This document shows positions 52,768 to 62,100 of a DNA stretch of 64,000 bases, piece by piece (within the stretch, counting starts at the first letter, position 1; every line of letters starts with the position of its first letter). The stretch comes from Phycisphaerales bacterium (lineage in GTDB: Bacteria; Planctomycetota; Phycisphaerae; Phycisphaerales; SM1A02): contig JABABM010000002.1 in NCBI GenBank assembly GCA_014238205.1, positions 124,001 to 188,000 of the forward strand, in the 5' to 3' direction. A program made the position numbers and the translations under genes. Under the pieces are notes generated by a model, which saw only the letters and a program-made list of their open reading frames with translations, was not told the DNA's origin and did not search any database.

Positions 52768-52882
52768 GTGCCCCTGTCCTCTGAACCGGCCTGATCATAC
52801 TTGATGACGAGGATGGATCCCTTCAGGGTTGCAATGAAGGCGTGCTTCCTGTTGAATGAGCCTTGGTACAGGAAGATATCGG

Positions 52883-53485
52883 GTGGAGTCCCACCCAGTT
52901 GGAGTCAACAAGGTGGAATTCATATCCGAGGGCGAAGTGGCCGAGCTCCTGCAGAGCCATGGAATTGCCAAGGTTTCAGAGGACGAAGATCACGTCTACT
53001 GCCGCATGGGCGACGAGGCGGCATCGCATCATGTGCACCTGTGTGTTCCTGGTACAGACGCCGAAGCGAGGGAAGGCGCCCAGGTCTACGATATCGAAGC
53101 TGACCGGATGGAGAGTGTGCTGAACCACATTCTTCACAAGTTGCACCACAACCAGTTCATTCTCATTCCTGTCGGCAAATGGAGAAGCGTCTTCGATGCT
53201 GTTGCCTTCAGTCTTGCCGGGAACGAGGAATGGCAAGCGGTTGATGCCGCTGCAACGGTCGAACTCAATACGCGAGACCCGCTGCTTGCCGATGCAGGAG
53301 ATCTCCACCTGCTTTGTGATCTCGTTGGCGCAATCATCCGCGATGCGGAAACTCCAGACCATGGACTCATGATGATCACTGCCGGCGTTCCAGTTGTTAT
53401 TGAAATAGTGTCCGCCGGAGGCGTTCGAATGAGCTTTGGAAACGGGGCCGTAGCGGAGGAGGTAGCCGAAGCGTTCTCATCCTGA
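52883..53485 (+). CDS. Hypothetical protein
   Basis: 200 residues from GTG 52883, preferred because AGGA lies 9 bases upstream; ATG 52856 has no such site. Two similar halves can be seen. The first has VNKVEFISEGEVAELLQSHG and NHILHKLHHNQFILIPVGKWRSVFDAVAFSLA. The second has a strand-rich part (AGDLHLLCDLVGAIIRDAETPDHGLMMITAGVPVVIEI). No signal peptide. Function unknown; the length and the AEx pattern suggest a planctomycete-specific family. Confidence 0.7.
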   Translation: MESHPVGVNKVEFISEGEVAELLQSHGIAKVSEDEDHVYCRMGDEAASHHVHLCVPGTDAEAREGAQVYDIEADRMESVLNHILHKLHHNQFILIPVGKWRSVFDAVAFSLAGNEEWQAVDAAATVELNTRDPLLADAGDLHLLCDLVGAIIRDAETPDHGLMMITAGVPVVIEIVSAGGVRMSFGNGAVAEEVAEAFSS

Positions 53486-53518
53486 ACACGAACGCCCCCC
53501 TCGGCATGCTCCATTGAC

Positions 53519-54175
53519 ATGAGCCAAGATGAACCTGTCAGAACGAAGTCGCTGGCGTCGCTGATACAGCATGCCGGGTGCGCGCTCGATGCCGGAAACT
53601 GGTTCGAGGCGGAACGCCTCGCAGAGGAAGCCCTCCAGGCTGCAAGGACGCGGGAAGACTGGGCTGGAATGGGTGAAATCATCGACATCATCCAGGCTGC
53701 CAGGCTCGGACGGCGTGACCCTGCTCTGGTGAAGGGGCCCGTGAACATATTCGACGAACCCTACGAAGAGGGCGCTGTTCTTGAACCAGGTCGATGGCTT
53801 CTTCAGCCGCCGCTGGTTGGTGCTGATGCAAGGCGACTGAGAGTTGCAACACTCGAAGCCGACGTGCCGGTCCTGGTCCTCTGCCGTGAACCAACGACAC
53901 GGGCCGACCTGATTCCACTTGTCGCAATTGCTCCAGGTACAACGATACGAACCCAGGTGAAACCACCAGCCAACGAGAAGAAGCCGACTGCAACGTGGTT
54001 CCAGTCGGCACTGAATGCTCTTGGCCAGGCCGCCATTGACACTGTTGACCCCGGCCTTGTCGTTGACCGGCGTATTGATGCGTTGCTCGGGGCTCTTGAT
54101 GCCATTCCAGATCATGACGGCCTGCATGATGCCCTTCTTCAAGCATGCAATGAAGCCGCCAGCCAGGGCGATTGA
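53519..54175 (+). CDS. Hypothetical protein
   Basis: 218 residues. The N-terminal part (10-60) is helical and TPR-like (AGCALDAGNWFEAERLAEEALQAART), then a beta-rich central region (ARRLRVATLEADVPVLVLCREPTTRADLIPLVAI) and a helical end (SALNALGQAAIDTVDPG). No signal and no membrane segment. It is 33 bases after the previous hypothetical gene and may be in its operon. Family not recognised. Confidence 0.7.
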   Translation: MSQDEPVRTKSLASLIQHAGCALDAGNWFEAERLAEEALQAARTREDWAGMGEIIDIIQAARLGRRDPALVKGPVNIFDEPYEEGAVLEPGRWLLQPPLVGADARRLRVATLEADVPVLVLCREPTTRADLIPLVAIAPGTTIRTQVKPPANEKKPTATWFQSALNALGQAAIDTVDPGLVVDRRIDALLGALDAIPDHDGLHDALLQACNEAASQGD

Positions 54176-54266
54176 ACACCTCCGCAGCGACTCGAGAAGG
54201 GTCGCAGCAGTCAAGGGTGTATGATCAGCAATGCCGTCAGCCAGACGGTCAGCAGAGGATCGCGAA

Positions 54267-55145
54267 ATGACCGTTTCCAACAGCGACCCGGCTCCGACGG
54301 AACATGATGGAACCATTCAAGCTCAACTTGCGCCCGGATACTGGATCCGAGCCCTGCTCATCGGGCTGGTGTGCCTGGTTCTGGGCCTCTGGGGACTCTA
54401 TGACTACATCTACGCGATACCTCAACGGGAGGAGGCCGCCCAGCGAAGGGAACTCGCCCAGGCTGTGAAAGTGGTCATCGATGATCAGGCGGCAAACCCG
54501 GAGACATATGAAACTGCAATGGAAGGCATCAACGCCAGCCTTTCGAAGCACGCGGCCCCGGTCTCCCCCGTAATGGACACAACGGCCTCCATCACCAGTG
54601 ATGCTGGCTGGCAGACCGCACTTGTACTTTGGAAATCAACCCTGGAAGCATTGCAGGATCCCGGAAGCCGGACTTCTTCAAGAAGCCGGGACCTCATCCC
54701 GGATGCCATTGTCGAAGTGGAACGATCCAATACCGCATATGGCGACATCCAGGCTCCGTCCGCCTACGACCGACCGATTCAATGGATGTTCATCGTCTCG
54801 TTGGTCTTTGTTCCGTACTACCTCCGGCAACTCATGCTTCATTGTGGAAAGACCTACACCCTGGACCAGGGCGGTAATTTTCATGGGCCGCATGGAACCG
54901 TTCAAGCTGACGAGATCGCTGATATCGACATGAGCCGGTGGATGAAGAAGTCCGTCGCCCAGCTTGTTGATTCCAAGGGGCAACGGACAAAGCTCGATGC
55001 CTACATCTACAAGGATCTGCACCTGATCATCGGTGCGATAGCGCACAGGCTCCATCCCGACAAATGGGCGCCTGATGCAAAGATCGTAAAAGATCCGGAG
55101 GAAGCAGATTCGACGACAGGCGGCAGTGAAGAACAGAATCAATAG
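54267..55145 (+). CDS. Two-helix membrane protein next to lptB
   Basis: 292 residues from ATG 54267 with AGGA 8 bases upstream; ATG 54231 has no such site. Membrane segments at about 27-48 (ALLIGLVCLVLGLWGLYDYIY) and 175-193 (WMFIVSLVFVPYYLRQ) flank an external-side or cytoplasmic region of 125 residues. The C-terminal part (200-270) resembles a PH-like beta domain (TYTLDQGGNFHGPHGTVQADEIADIDMSRW). It lies 26 bases before lptB. Its place fits a partner for the ABC ATPase, but it is not LptC by sequence. Confidence 0.75.
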   Translation: MTVSNSDPAPTEHDGTIQAQLAPGYWIRALLIGLVCLVLGLWGLYDYIYAIPQREEAAQRRELAQAVKVVIDDQAANPETYETAMEGINASLSKHAAPVSPVMDTTASITSDAGWQTALVLWKSTLEALQDPGSRTSSRSRDLIPDAIVEVERSNTAYGDIQAPSAYDRPIQWMFIVSLVFVPYYLRQLMLHCGKTYTLDQGGNFHGPHGTVQADEIADIDMSRWMKKSVAQLVDSKGQRTKLDAYIYKDLHLIIGAIAHRLHPDKWAPDAKIVKDPEEADSTTGGSEEQNQ

Positions 55146-55171
55146 AGGAGCCGGACAGCGCTGGAACATAC

Positions 55172-55906
55172 ATGTCGCTTCTTCAAGCCAACAATCTGGT
55201 CAAGAGCTACTCCGGCAGGCGGGTCGTGGATGACGTCTCGTTCAAAGTCGACGAGGGAGAAATAGTCGGACTTCTTGGTCGTAATGGAGCCGGAAAGACC
55301 ACCTCATTCCGAATGGTGATTGGAATGATCTCGCCTGAAGCCGGAAACGTGGTCTTCGATGATGAGAATGTCACCGGACTTCCCATGTACCAACACGCAA
55401 GGCGAGGCATCGGGTACCTGAGCCAGGAGCCGAGCGTCTTCCAGAGATTGAGTGTCTCGGACAATCTCATGGCTGTTCTCGAAACAACCGACCTCGACAA
55501 GACCGCACAGCGGGGGAGATGCAACGAACTCCTTGAGCAGTTCGGTCTTGAACACAAAAGTGGTGAGCAGGCCAGGACGTGTTCTGGTGGAGAACGTCGT
55601 CGACTGGAAATTGCGCGGGCCATGGTTTCAAGACCTCGCCTTCTGCTCCTGGATGAGCCGTTTGCCGCCGTGGACCCACACACCGTCGAGGAACTGCAGA
55701 CAGAGGTGAAGGAACTGACGAAGCAGGGTATTGCCGTGCTCGTTACTGACCACAATGTGCAACAGACTCTCCGCATATGCGACCGGGCCTACATCCTCCA
55801 TTCGGGCAAGAATCTCCGTGAGGGGGACCCCCGCTCAATCATCAATGATCCGATCGTCAAGGAGGCATATCTCGCCTCGACGTTCCGGGGTGACGAGTTC
55901 GATTGA
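55172..55906 (+). CDS. lptB: LPS export ABC transporter ATPase
   Basis: 244 residues; the ATPase that drives LPS transport from the inner membrane through LptFG. Walker A GRNGAGKTTSFRMV, Q-loop GYLSQEPSVFQRLSV, signature CSGGERRRLEIARA, Walker B LLLLDEPFAAVDP and the switch His in VLVTDHNV are all seen. GYLSQEPSVFQRL with SDNLMAVLE is the LptB type. No lptA, lptC, lptF or lptG is beside it in the window. Confidence 0.94.
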   Translation: MSLLQANNLVKSYSGRRVVDDVSFKVDEGEIVGLLGRNGAGKTTSFRMVIGMISPEAGNVVFDDENVTGLPMYQHARRGIGYLSQEPSVFQRLSVSDNLMAVLETTDLDKTAQRGRCNELLEQFGLEHKSGEQARTCSGGERRRLEIARAMVSRPRLLLLDEPFAAVDPHTVEELQTEVKELTKQGIAVLVTDHNVQQTLRICDRAYILHSGKNLREGDPRSIINDPIVKEAYLASTFRGDEFD

Positions 55907-55926
55907 AGAAGTGCTAGGGTGTGTGC

Positions 55927-56415
55927 ATGCAGACGCGATTCCTGTTCCTTGTTCTCCTGCTTCTGGCTCCCGCTGGTTGCGTGCGTCGAACACTCCAGAT
56001 CACCAGTGAACCTCCCGGCGCACTGGTCTGGGTCAACCATCGAGAAGTTGGCAGAACGCCCCTTGAAATCGACTTCACCTACTACGGCACCTACGACGTG
56101 CAGTTGGCTCGCGAAGGGCACGAACCCATCCTGACATCTGCTGACGCTTCGCCTCCGGCCTGGGACATCATCGGGCTCGATTTTGTGTTTGATGTGGCCC
56201 CATTCCAGTCACACAGCAAGGTTGAGTGGCATTTTGACCTTGAGGAGAGAGATGGTGACCTCGATGCACTGGTTGAGAGAGCAAGGGAGCTTCGTTCAAG
56301 AGTCCATCCCGAGGGAACCATGCAGAACGTGACCGTTGGTCGAGATGGACTGCCTGAGGGCGAGCAGGGCCAGAATGACCCCGGGGCAGTGGATCAAAAT
56401 CCGGACTCTCTCTGA
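55927..56415 (+). CDS. PEGA-domain lipoprotein
   Basis: 162 residues from ATG 55927, with TAGGG about 6 bases upstream; GTG 55921 is an alternative. Signal and lipobox (LLAPAGC at 12-18) lead to a PEGA domain (22-70: LQITSEPPGALVWVNHREVGRTPLEIDFTYYGTYDVQLAREGHEP). The rest is hydrophobic and then polar with a charged helix (LDALVERARELRSRV). PEGA domains bind surface or cell-wall parts. It is 20 bases after lptB, so probably co-transcribed. Confidence 0.88.
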   Translation: MQTRFLFLVLLLLAPAGCVRRTLQITSEPPGALVWVNHREVGRTPLEIDFTYYGTYDVQLAREGHEPILTSADASPPAWDIIGLDFVFDVAPFQSHSKVEWHFDLEERDGDLDALVERARELRSRVHPEGTMQNVTVGRDGLPEGEQGQNDPGAVDQNPDSL

Positions 56416-56491
56416 ATTTCTCGACGACGACGGAAACCAAGCTGATAATGCAGCATTCTCACCCGGTGGGGTGGCGAGTTGGAGGTGAACC

Positions 56492-57388
56492 ATGCACAGA
56501 TCAACCAATCCTGTTCTTGTCGGGCTCTGCCTGTTCCTGGCAACATTCGCCGTGGGTGGTCCGCCGGAAACAGACGGGCCTGCGAGTGAAGTCGCTGCTG
56601 AGCCCGCGGGCCAGGCTCGGGAAGAACGAACCCTGCTTCACATTGATCCTGATATCGACGAACACTCAAGTCGTGCGGATCTCTGGAATGAACTGGTCAA
56701 GACCGCCATTGCTGCCTCGGAACTCCGACAGGAACTCTCAAGGGCCCGGATGAAGACTGCTCAAATCGAGCGGGAACTGGATGCCCTGCGACAGTTCATC
56801 CTTGACCACGAGGAGTTCGGGCCTGACTACGAGGAATACGAGAAGATCCGTTCCATAGCAGAGCGAGAATCCCGGCTCCGTTCGGCAAGGGAACGACGGG
56901 CGAAGCTTGATGCCCAGCGAAAACTACGGTTGTCGGAAACCGAGCGTCGTCGGGATCTCGAGGAGGCCGTGCGACTCGAGGCGGAGCGGGACAAGCACTA
57001 CGCCAAGGTGGGATTCGGCCCCATCGGATTGGACATCTACCTTGGTCGCTCCTCGTACTTCTACGCACCCGTGGATGTGTCCCAGTCCCAGGTCATCTAC
57101 AACCCTTCCATTCCATCCAGCGGACAAGCCTCCACTGAAATGGAGATCAACTACAGTGAAATGACGATTTCAGGCAGCTTCCTCAATGCATCGGCGGAAA
57201 CCCGCAATGTCGGGATCGCCATCACGTTCTTCGATGAACATGGAAATCAAGTCGGGGCTGAGATCATCCAGGTGGAAAATGCAAGATCAAATGTCCCCTA
57301 TCCCTTCACTTCAGAAATCAAGATGGCCTTGAACCGACCATTCTCAACCCACTCCTCCTATGTGCTCTATGCCGATCCTGTCCAGTAG
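56492..57388 (+). CDS. Secreted coiled-coil protein of unknown function
   Basis: 298 residues with a signal peptide (NPVLVGLCLFLATFAVG), a long coiled coil (about 65-175, with SELRQELSRARMKTAQIERELDALRQFI and RAKLDAQRKLRLSETERRRDLEEAVRLE), and a C-terminal beta-rich part (180-298, MTISGSFLNASAETRNVGIAITFFDEHGN). The last part reads like an Ig-like fold used in exchange with surface partners. Its end overlaps the start of the next gene by 20 bases. Function unknown. Confidence 0.8.
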   Translation: MHRSTNPVLVGLCLFLATFAVGGPPETDGPASEVAAEPAGQAREERTLLHIDPDIDEHSSRADLWNELVKTAIAASELRQELSRARMKTAQIERELDALRQFILDHEEFGPDYEEYEKIRSIAERESRLRSARERRAKLDAQRKLRLSETERRRDLEEAVRLEAERDKHYAKVGFGPIGLDIYLGRSSYFYAPVDVSQSQVIYNPSIPSSGQASTEMEINYSEMTISGSFLNASAETRNVGIAITFFDEHGNQVGAEIIQVENARSNVPYPFTSEIKMALNRPFSTHSSYVLYADPVQ

Positions 57389-57794
57389 GAAACCCAGTCG
57401 AAGAAACCTGTTTCCACTGGCCATCATGGGACTGGCTGTCGGAATATGGCTGTGGAGTGCCCGCGAGAATGAGCAGGTTGATGCATCCGTCGCTGCGGTG
57501 ATTCAACATGCCGCTGAAGCTGTATGCAACCAGCAAGCCATGCCCGGGGCCCTCTCCTGGCCGACGCCAGACTTGAAGAGGAGCTTCATCTCATCGATCC
57601 AGCCCAGCTGTGAACAAGCAGGGATCACTCCTGGGGGACTGGATGTACATGTCACTCGCGGAGATCATGGGGATTTCGATGGGCATGCCACCCACCAGGC
57701 CCTGGTGCTGCTTGCCGGGCAATCCCTCCTCCGGCTTCGGCTTGTAGTCCTCGATGAGGACCACGTCACCGTCATCGGGTGGTCAATACCCTGA
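57369..57794 (+). CDS. Small membrane-anchored hypothetical protein
   Basis: 141 residues from ATG 57369, overlapping the end of the coiled-coil gene by 20 bases. A basic start (RKPSRRNLF) leads to one membrane segment (17-33, PLAIMGLAVGIWLW) and an external part with two Cys (C56, C82) that may form a disulfide. The end is beta-rich (LDVHVTRGDHGDFDGHATHQALVLLAGQ). No family recognised. It is 12 bases before the aminotransferase gene. Confidence 0.6.
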   Translation: MPILSSRKPSRRNLFPLAIMGLAVGIWLWSARENEQVDASVAAVIQHAAEAVCNQQAMPGALSWPTPDLKRSFISSIQPSCEQAGITPGGLDVHVTRGDHGDFDGHATHQALVLLAGQSLLRLRLVVLDEDHVTVIGWSIP

Positions 57795-57806
57795 CGAGGG
57801 TATCCT

Positions 57807-58754
57807 GTGTGGTTCATGGACGTATGGCTCAACGGACAACTTGTACCTTCCGACCAGGCGAGTGTCGCCGTCTTCGATGCCGGCTTTCAGCATGGTGTCG
57901 GACTGTTTGAAACACTGTGCGTGTACAACGGTCGACTCTTCCGCCCCATGGAACATGTCCAGAGACTTGTTGCCTCGGCAAAGCATCTTCGCCTGAGTGA
58001 GAAGATCCAGGTCGATCCTCTCATCGAGGCACTCGAAACAACCGTTGCCCACAACAAACTCGACCAGGCCCGGATTCGACTGACCATTACCGGGGGCAAC
58101 CTGAACATGCTGCAGTCGGGAGCCACCAATGAGCATGATCCGACTGTGCTGGTTGTCGCCCAACCTCCAACACCGTACCCGGATGCATTCTTCGAAAAGG
58201 GCATCGGGGTCACGATTGCTCCCGGACGACTGTCGCCCTGGCTTCCAAGCGCGGGTCACAAGACGCTGGATTACTGGAGTCGTATTCTTGCGCTCCAGGA
58301 GGCAGCTGCCTGTCGGGCCGGTGAATCACTCTGGCTGACGCCGGAAGCGAACGTGGCGTGTGGATCTGTAAGCAACATCTTCCTTGTACGGGATGACGCC
58401 TTGTTGACGCCGCCGACTCGAACGGAAGCACCAGTGGAATCGCCATCACCTGTTCTGCCGGGTGTAACTCGTGGTGCTGTTCTTGAACTGTCTGCAGGAA
58501 GAAACATCGAGCGTCGGAACATCTCCCTTGATGATCTTGTTGCTGCAGACGAGATCTTCCTGACCAACTCGAGTTGGCAGATTCTTCCAGTGACATCTCT
58601 TCTTCTTCGTACGAAGAAGGAGGGAGAGGATGGAGGCAAGGATTCCTTCAGCCTGGAGCAGCGACCGGTTGGGGAGGATGGATGTGTAGGCCCGGTCACA
58701 AGCGACCTGAGAACCGCCCTCCTGGCCCTGATTGACCGCGAGACATCATCCTGA
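57807..58754 (+). CDS. Class IV aminotransferase (BCAT/ADCL/D-amino-acid type)
   Basis: 315 residues from GTG 57807, with GAGGG 6 bases upstream; ATG 57816 is an alternative. PLP-binding Lys is in AGHKTLDYWSR, and VAVFDAGFQHGVGLFETLCVYNGRLF, RIRLTITGG, ACGSVSNIFLVRDD and LPGVTRGAVLEL are family motifs. Whether it acts on branched-chain amino acids, aminodeoxychorismate or D-amino acids cannot be settled; the GLFET and SNIF pattern leans to ADC lyase or D-amino acid aminotransferase. A C-terminal insert with charged residues is unusual. Confidence 0.9.
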   Translation: MWFMDVWLNGQLVPSDQASVAVFDAGFQHGVGLFETLCVYNGRLFRPMEHVQRLVASAKHLRLSEKIQVDPLIEALETTVAHNKLDQARIRLTITGGNLNMLQSGATNEHDPTVLVVAQPPTPYPDAFFEKGIGVTIAPGRLSPWLPSAGHKTLDYWSRILALQEAAACRAGESLWLTPEANVACGSVSNIFLVRDDALLTPPTRTEAPVESPSPVLPGVTRGAVLELSAGRNIERRNISLDDLVAADEIFLTNSSWQILPVTSLLLRTKKEGEDGGKDSFSLEQRPVGEDGCVGPVTSDLRTALLALIDRETSS

Positions 58755-58795
58755 AGAATGAGTTCCGGGTCGTATCGAGGGCTACAATAGGCAAC

Positions 58796-59080
58796 ATGGG
58801 AACCCCCCCCCAATTCCGGTTCGTGACGCCTGGCAGCGCCCGGGCGGCTGAGGCCTTTCGAAGAATCAACCAGCAGCCCAGCTGGGTGACGAAAACGGCC
58901 GCCCTCGTATTTCTCCTGGTCATCGGGATTCCGGTACTCCTGCTCATCGTGGTGGCGACGATCGCGGCAACCGTGGTCTTCGGAATCCTCGGCCTCTTGA
59001 ACGCCCTCTCGGGCTTGTTCAAGGGCGGCCGAACTCCCGAGGCGAAGCGGAAGAATGTACGAGTCATCAACAGGGACTGA
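58796..59080 (+). CDS. Small membrane protein of unknown function
   Basis: 94 residues with one long or two close hydrophobic segments (about 34-72, ALVFLLVIGIPVLLLIVVATIAATVVFGILGLLNAL), between polar ends. The end is basic (RTPEAKRKNVRVINRD). It lies 41 bases after the aminotransferase gene and 40 bases before the preferred dnaE start, so it may be in their transcript. No family recognised. Confidence 0.7.
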   Translation: MGTPPQFRFVTPGSARAAEAFRRINQQPSWVTKTAALVFLLVIGIPVLLLIVVATIAATVVFGILGLLNALSGLFKGGRTPEAKRKNVRVINRD

Positions 59081-59120
59081 GTTGTCCCCGGCCCGGCGTG
59101 GAGCGATGTACCCTGTAGGG

Positions 59121-62100
59121 ATGCAATTCGCCCACCTGCACCTGCATACCGAATATTCACTGCTTGACGGTGGAAATCGCATTGACCGGCTCATGGACCG
59201 TGTTGCCCAGCTGGGCATGACTTCCGTCGCGATCACAGATCACGGGAACCTGTTTGGCTGCATCGAGTTCTACCACGCTGCGAAGAAGAGAAACCTGAAG
59301 CCGATTCTCGGCATCGAAGCCTACGTCGCACATGGAAGTCGACATGAGCGGGGCGGAGGCAACTCGAACCCGCGCATGGCCGGGGGGCACCACCTTGTTC
59401 TGCTTGCAGAGAACAATACCGGGTGGTCGAACCTGCTGAAACTCAGCAGCGATGCTTACCTTGAAGGCTTCTACTACAAGCCCAGGATGGACCGGGAGAC
59501 CCTTGAGCAATGGGGCGAAGGTCTCATCGCCATCAACGGGCATCTTGGCAGTTCACTTGCAGACGCCTTGACCAAGTTCCATGAAACAGGCCTTGATCAG
59601 TACTGGGACGAAGCTGTCGAAGAGGCGTCGTGGCACGCCCATGCCTTCGGGACCAACGCGGATGGTGAATCCTGCTTCTTCATCGAGTTGCAGCGAAACG
59701 GTGTCAAGGCGCAGGAGAACATCAATCCTCTGCTCGTGAAACTTGCCAGGGAACTTGATCTTCCGCTCGTCTGTGACAATGACGTGCACTTCCTCGAGGG
59801 GGAGGACCATGACGTCCATGACACCCTCTGCTGTATTTCGATGCAGAAGATGAAGGATGATGAACAGAGGTTCAGGTATCCCGCCGACCTCTACCTCAAG
59901 AATCATGAGCAGATGGCATCACTTTTTGAAGACCTGCCCGAGGCCATTGAATCCACTGCCGGGATCGCGGAACGATGCTGCGTAGAACTCGATTTCAATG
60001 CCTCGCACGTCCCCCTTGTCCGAGCTAATGGGCCGGAGAAGATCCCTCCCTACGAGGGCGGGGGTCTGACCGAGTGGTTTTCTTCCTGTTGCAGGCTCTT
60101 TGAACTGCTTCCTTACGACGCATCGACGGATCCGGGTGTAAGCAAAAGCGAAGTTCAGAGTGAATGCGACGCCGCCCTTCGAAAGCTCTGCGAAGCAGGT
60201 CTTCTCTGGCGATATGGTTCCGACGGCATCACAGATGCCATCCGTGAACGTTGCGATCGGGAACTCAACATCCTCGAGAGCAAGCAGATCAGCGCCTACT
60301 TCCTCATCTGCTGGGACTTTGTCACCTGGGCCAGGCAACGTGGAATACCGGCCAACGCCAGGGGAAGCGGGGTGGGAACCATGGTCGGGTATGTCCTGGG
60401 CCTTTCAAATGCCTGCCCTGTTGAATATGGATTGCTGTTCGAACGATTCACGGATCCCGATCGAAGTGAATACCCCGACATCGACATCGACATCTGCCAG
60501 GATGGACGAGCGGATGTCATCAACTACGTTCGAGACAAGTATGGTCACGTGGCCCAGATCATCACCTTCGGACGACTCAAGGCCAGAGCCGCCATCAAGG
60601 ATGTCGCACGAGTTCATGGACTCAGTGCACAGGAGGGGCAGCGTCTTGCAAATCTCATCCCAAGCGAGTTGAACATCACGATTGATGATGCGCTCAGCCG
60701 AGAGCCGGATCTCGTGACGGAATGCCAGCAGAACCCGGTTGTGCGGGGAATCATCGACCAGGCCCAGTCGCTTGAGAACCATGCGCGACATGCGGGAGTT
60801 CATGCGGCGGGTGTCGTCATCGCCACCCAGCCTCTCGACACGATAGTTCCCCTCTGCCGCGCAACCGGCAGCGAGGATGTCATGACACAGTGGGATGGGC
60901 CGACCTGTGAATCCGTGGGCCTCCTGAAGATGGATTTTCTCGGGCTGAGAACACTCTCCACGATCGAACTTGCGAGGAAGCATGTCCGTGAACAATTCTC
61001 GGATGAGGAAATATGGATGGCGGTTGGAAGGGAGGCTGGGGTTGGTGCGCACCCACTTGATCTCGATCGACTGACGTACGACGATCAGAAAGTTCTCGAC
61101 ATCTTCCGTCGAGGTGACACTTCCGGGATCTTCCAGTTTGAATCTTCGGGAATGAGGCGGTTGCTCCGTGACATGGTCCCTGATCGTCTCCTCGACCTGA
61201 TTGCCGCCAACGCTCTCTACAGGCCCGGTCCCATGGCGCTCATGTCGGAGTACTGCGAGAGAAAACATGGCTCCAAGAAACCGGAATCGATCCATCCCGT
61301 CGTCGATGAGTTCACGAAGGAAACCTATGGGATCATGATCTACCAGGAGCAGGTCATGCAGATCCTGCATGGCCTCGGCGATGTTCCATTGCGGGATGCC
61401 TATTCCCTCATCAAGGCGATCAGCAAGAAGAAGAAGAAGGTCATCGAGGCGCAGCGGGTGGTCTTCCTCGCTGGAGCTGGCGCGAAGGGCATGGAGCAGG
61501 CCAGGGCCAATGATCTGTACGATCTCATTCTCAAGTTTGCAGGCTATGGCTTCAACAAATCCCATTCGACGAGTTATTCGATCGTCGCGTACCAGACGGC
61601 ATACCTGAAGACCTGGTTCCCAGTCCAGTACATGGCCGCCGTCCTGACACTTGAAAGTGGTGCGAAGAAGACGGAGGACTGGGCTCCATACCTGGAAGAC
61701 TGCAGGCGTACGAGGTTCCCGGATCACGTCGACGAGGCGCCGAACATCGGTATTGACATCCATCCGCCGGACATCAATGTCTCCCAGGCCGACTTCACGG
61801 TTGCCTGGGATGACTCCCAGCCTCGGACGAACTGCTGTGGGCATATCAGGTTCGGGCTCGGGGCCATCAAGGGTGTCGGCCGGGCCGCAATCGATGCCGT
61901 CCTTGCCGAACGTGACAAGGGCGATCCCTTCACGAGCCTGCATGATCTCTGTGCAAGGGTTTCATCCCGAGCCGTGAACCGAGCAACGCTTGAAGCCCTC
62001 ATTGAAGCAGGTGCCCTTGATTCACTTCATGGGGATGGAAAACGTGCCTCAATGATCGCGTCGGTTGAAGATGCGGTTTCCATCGGGCAATCTGCCGCCG

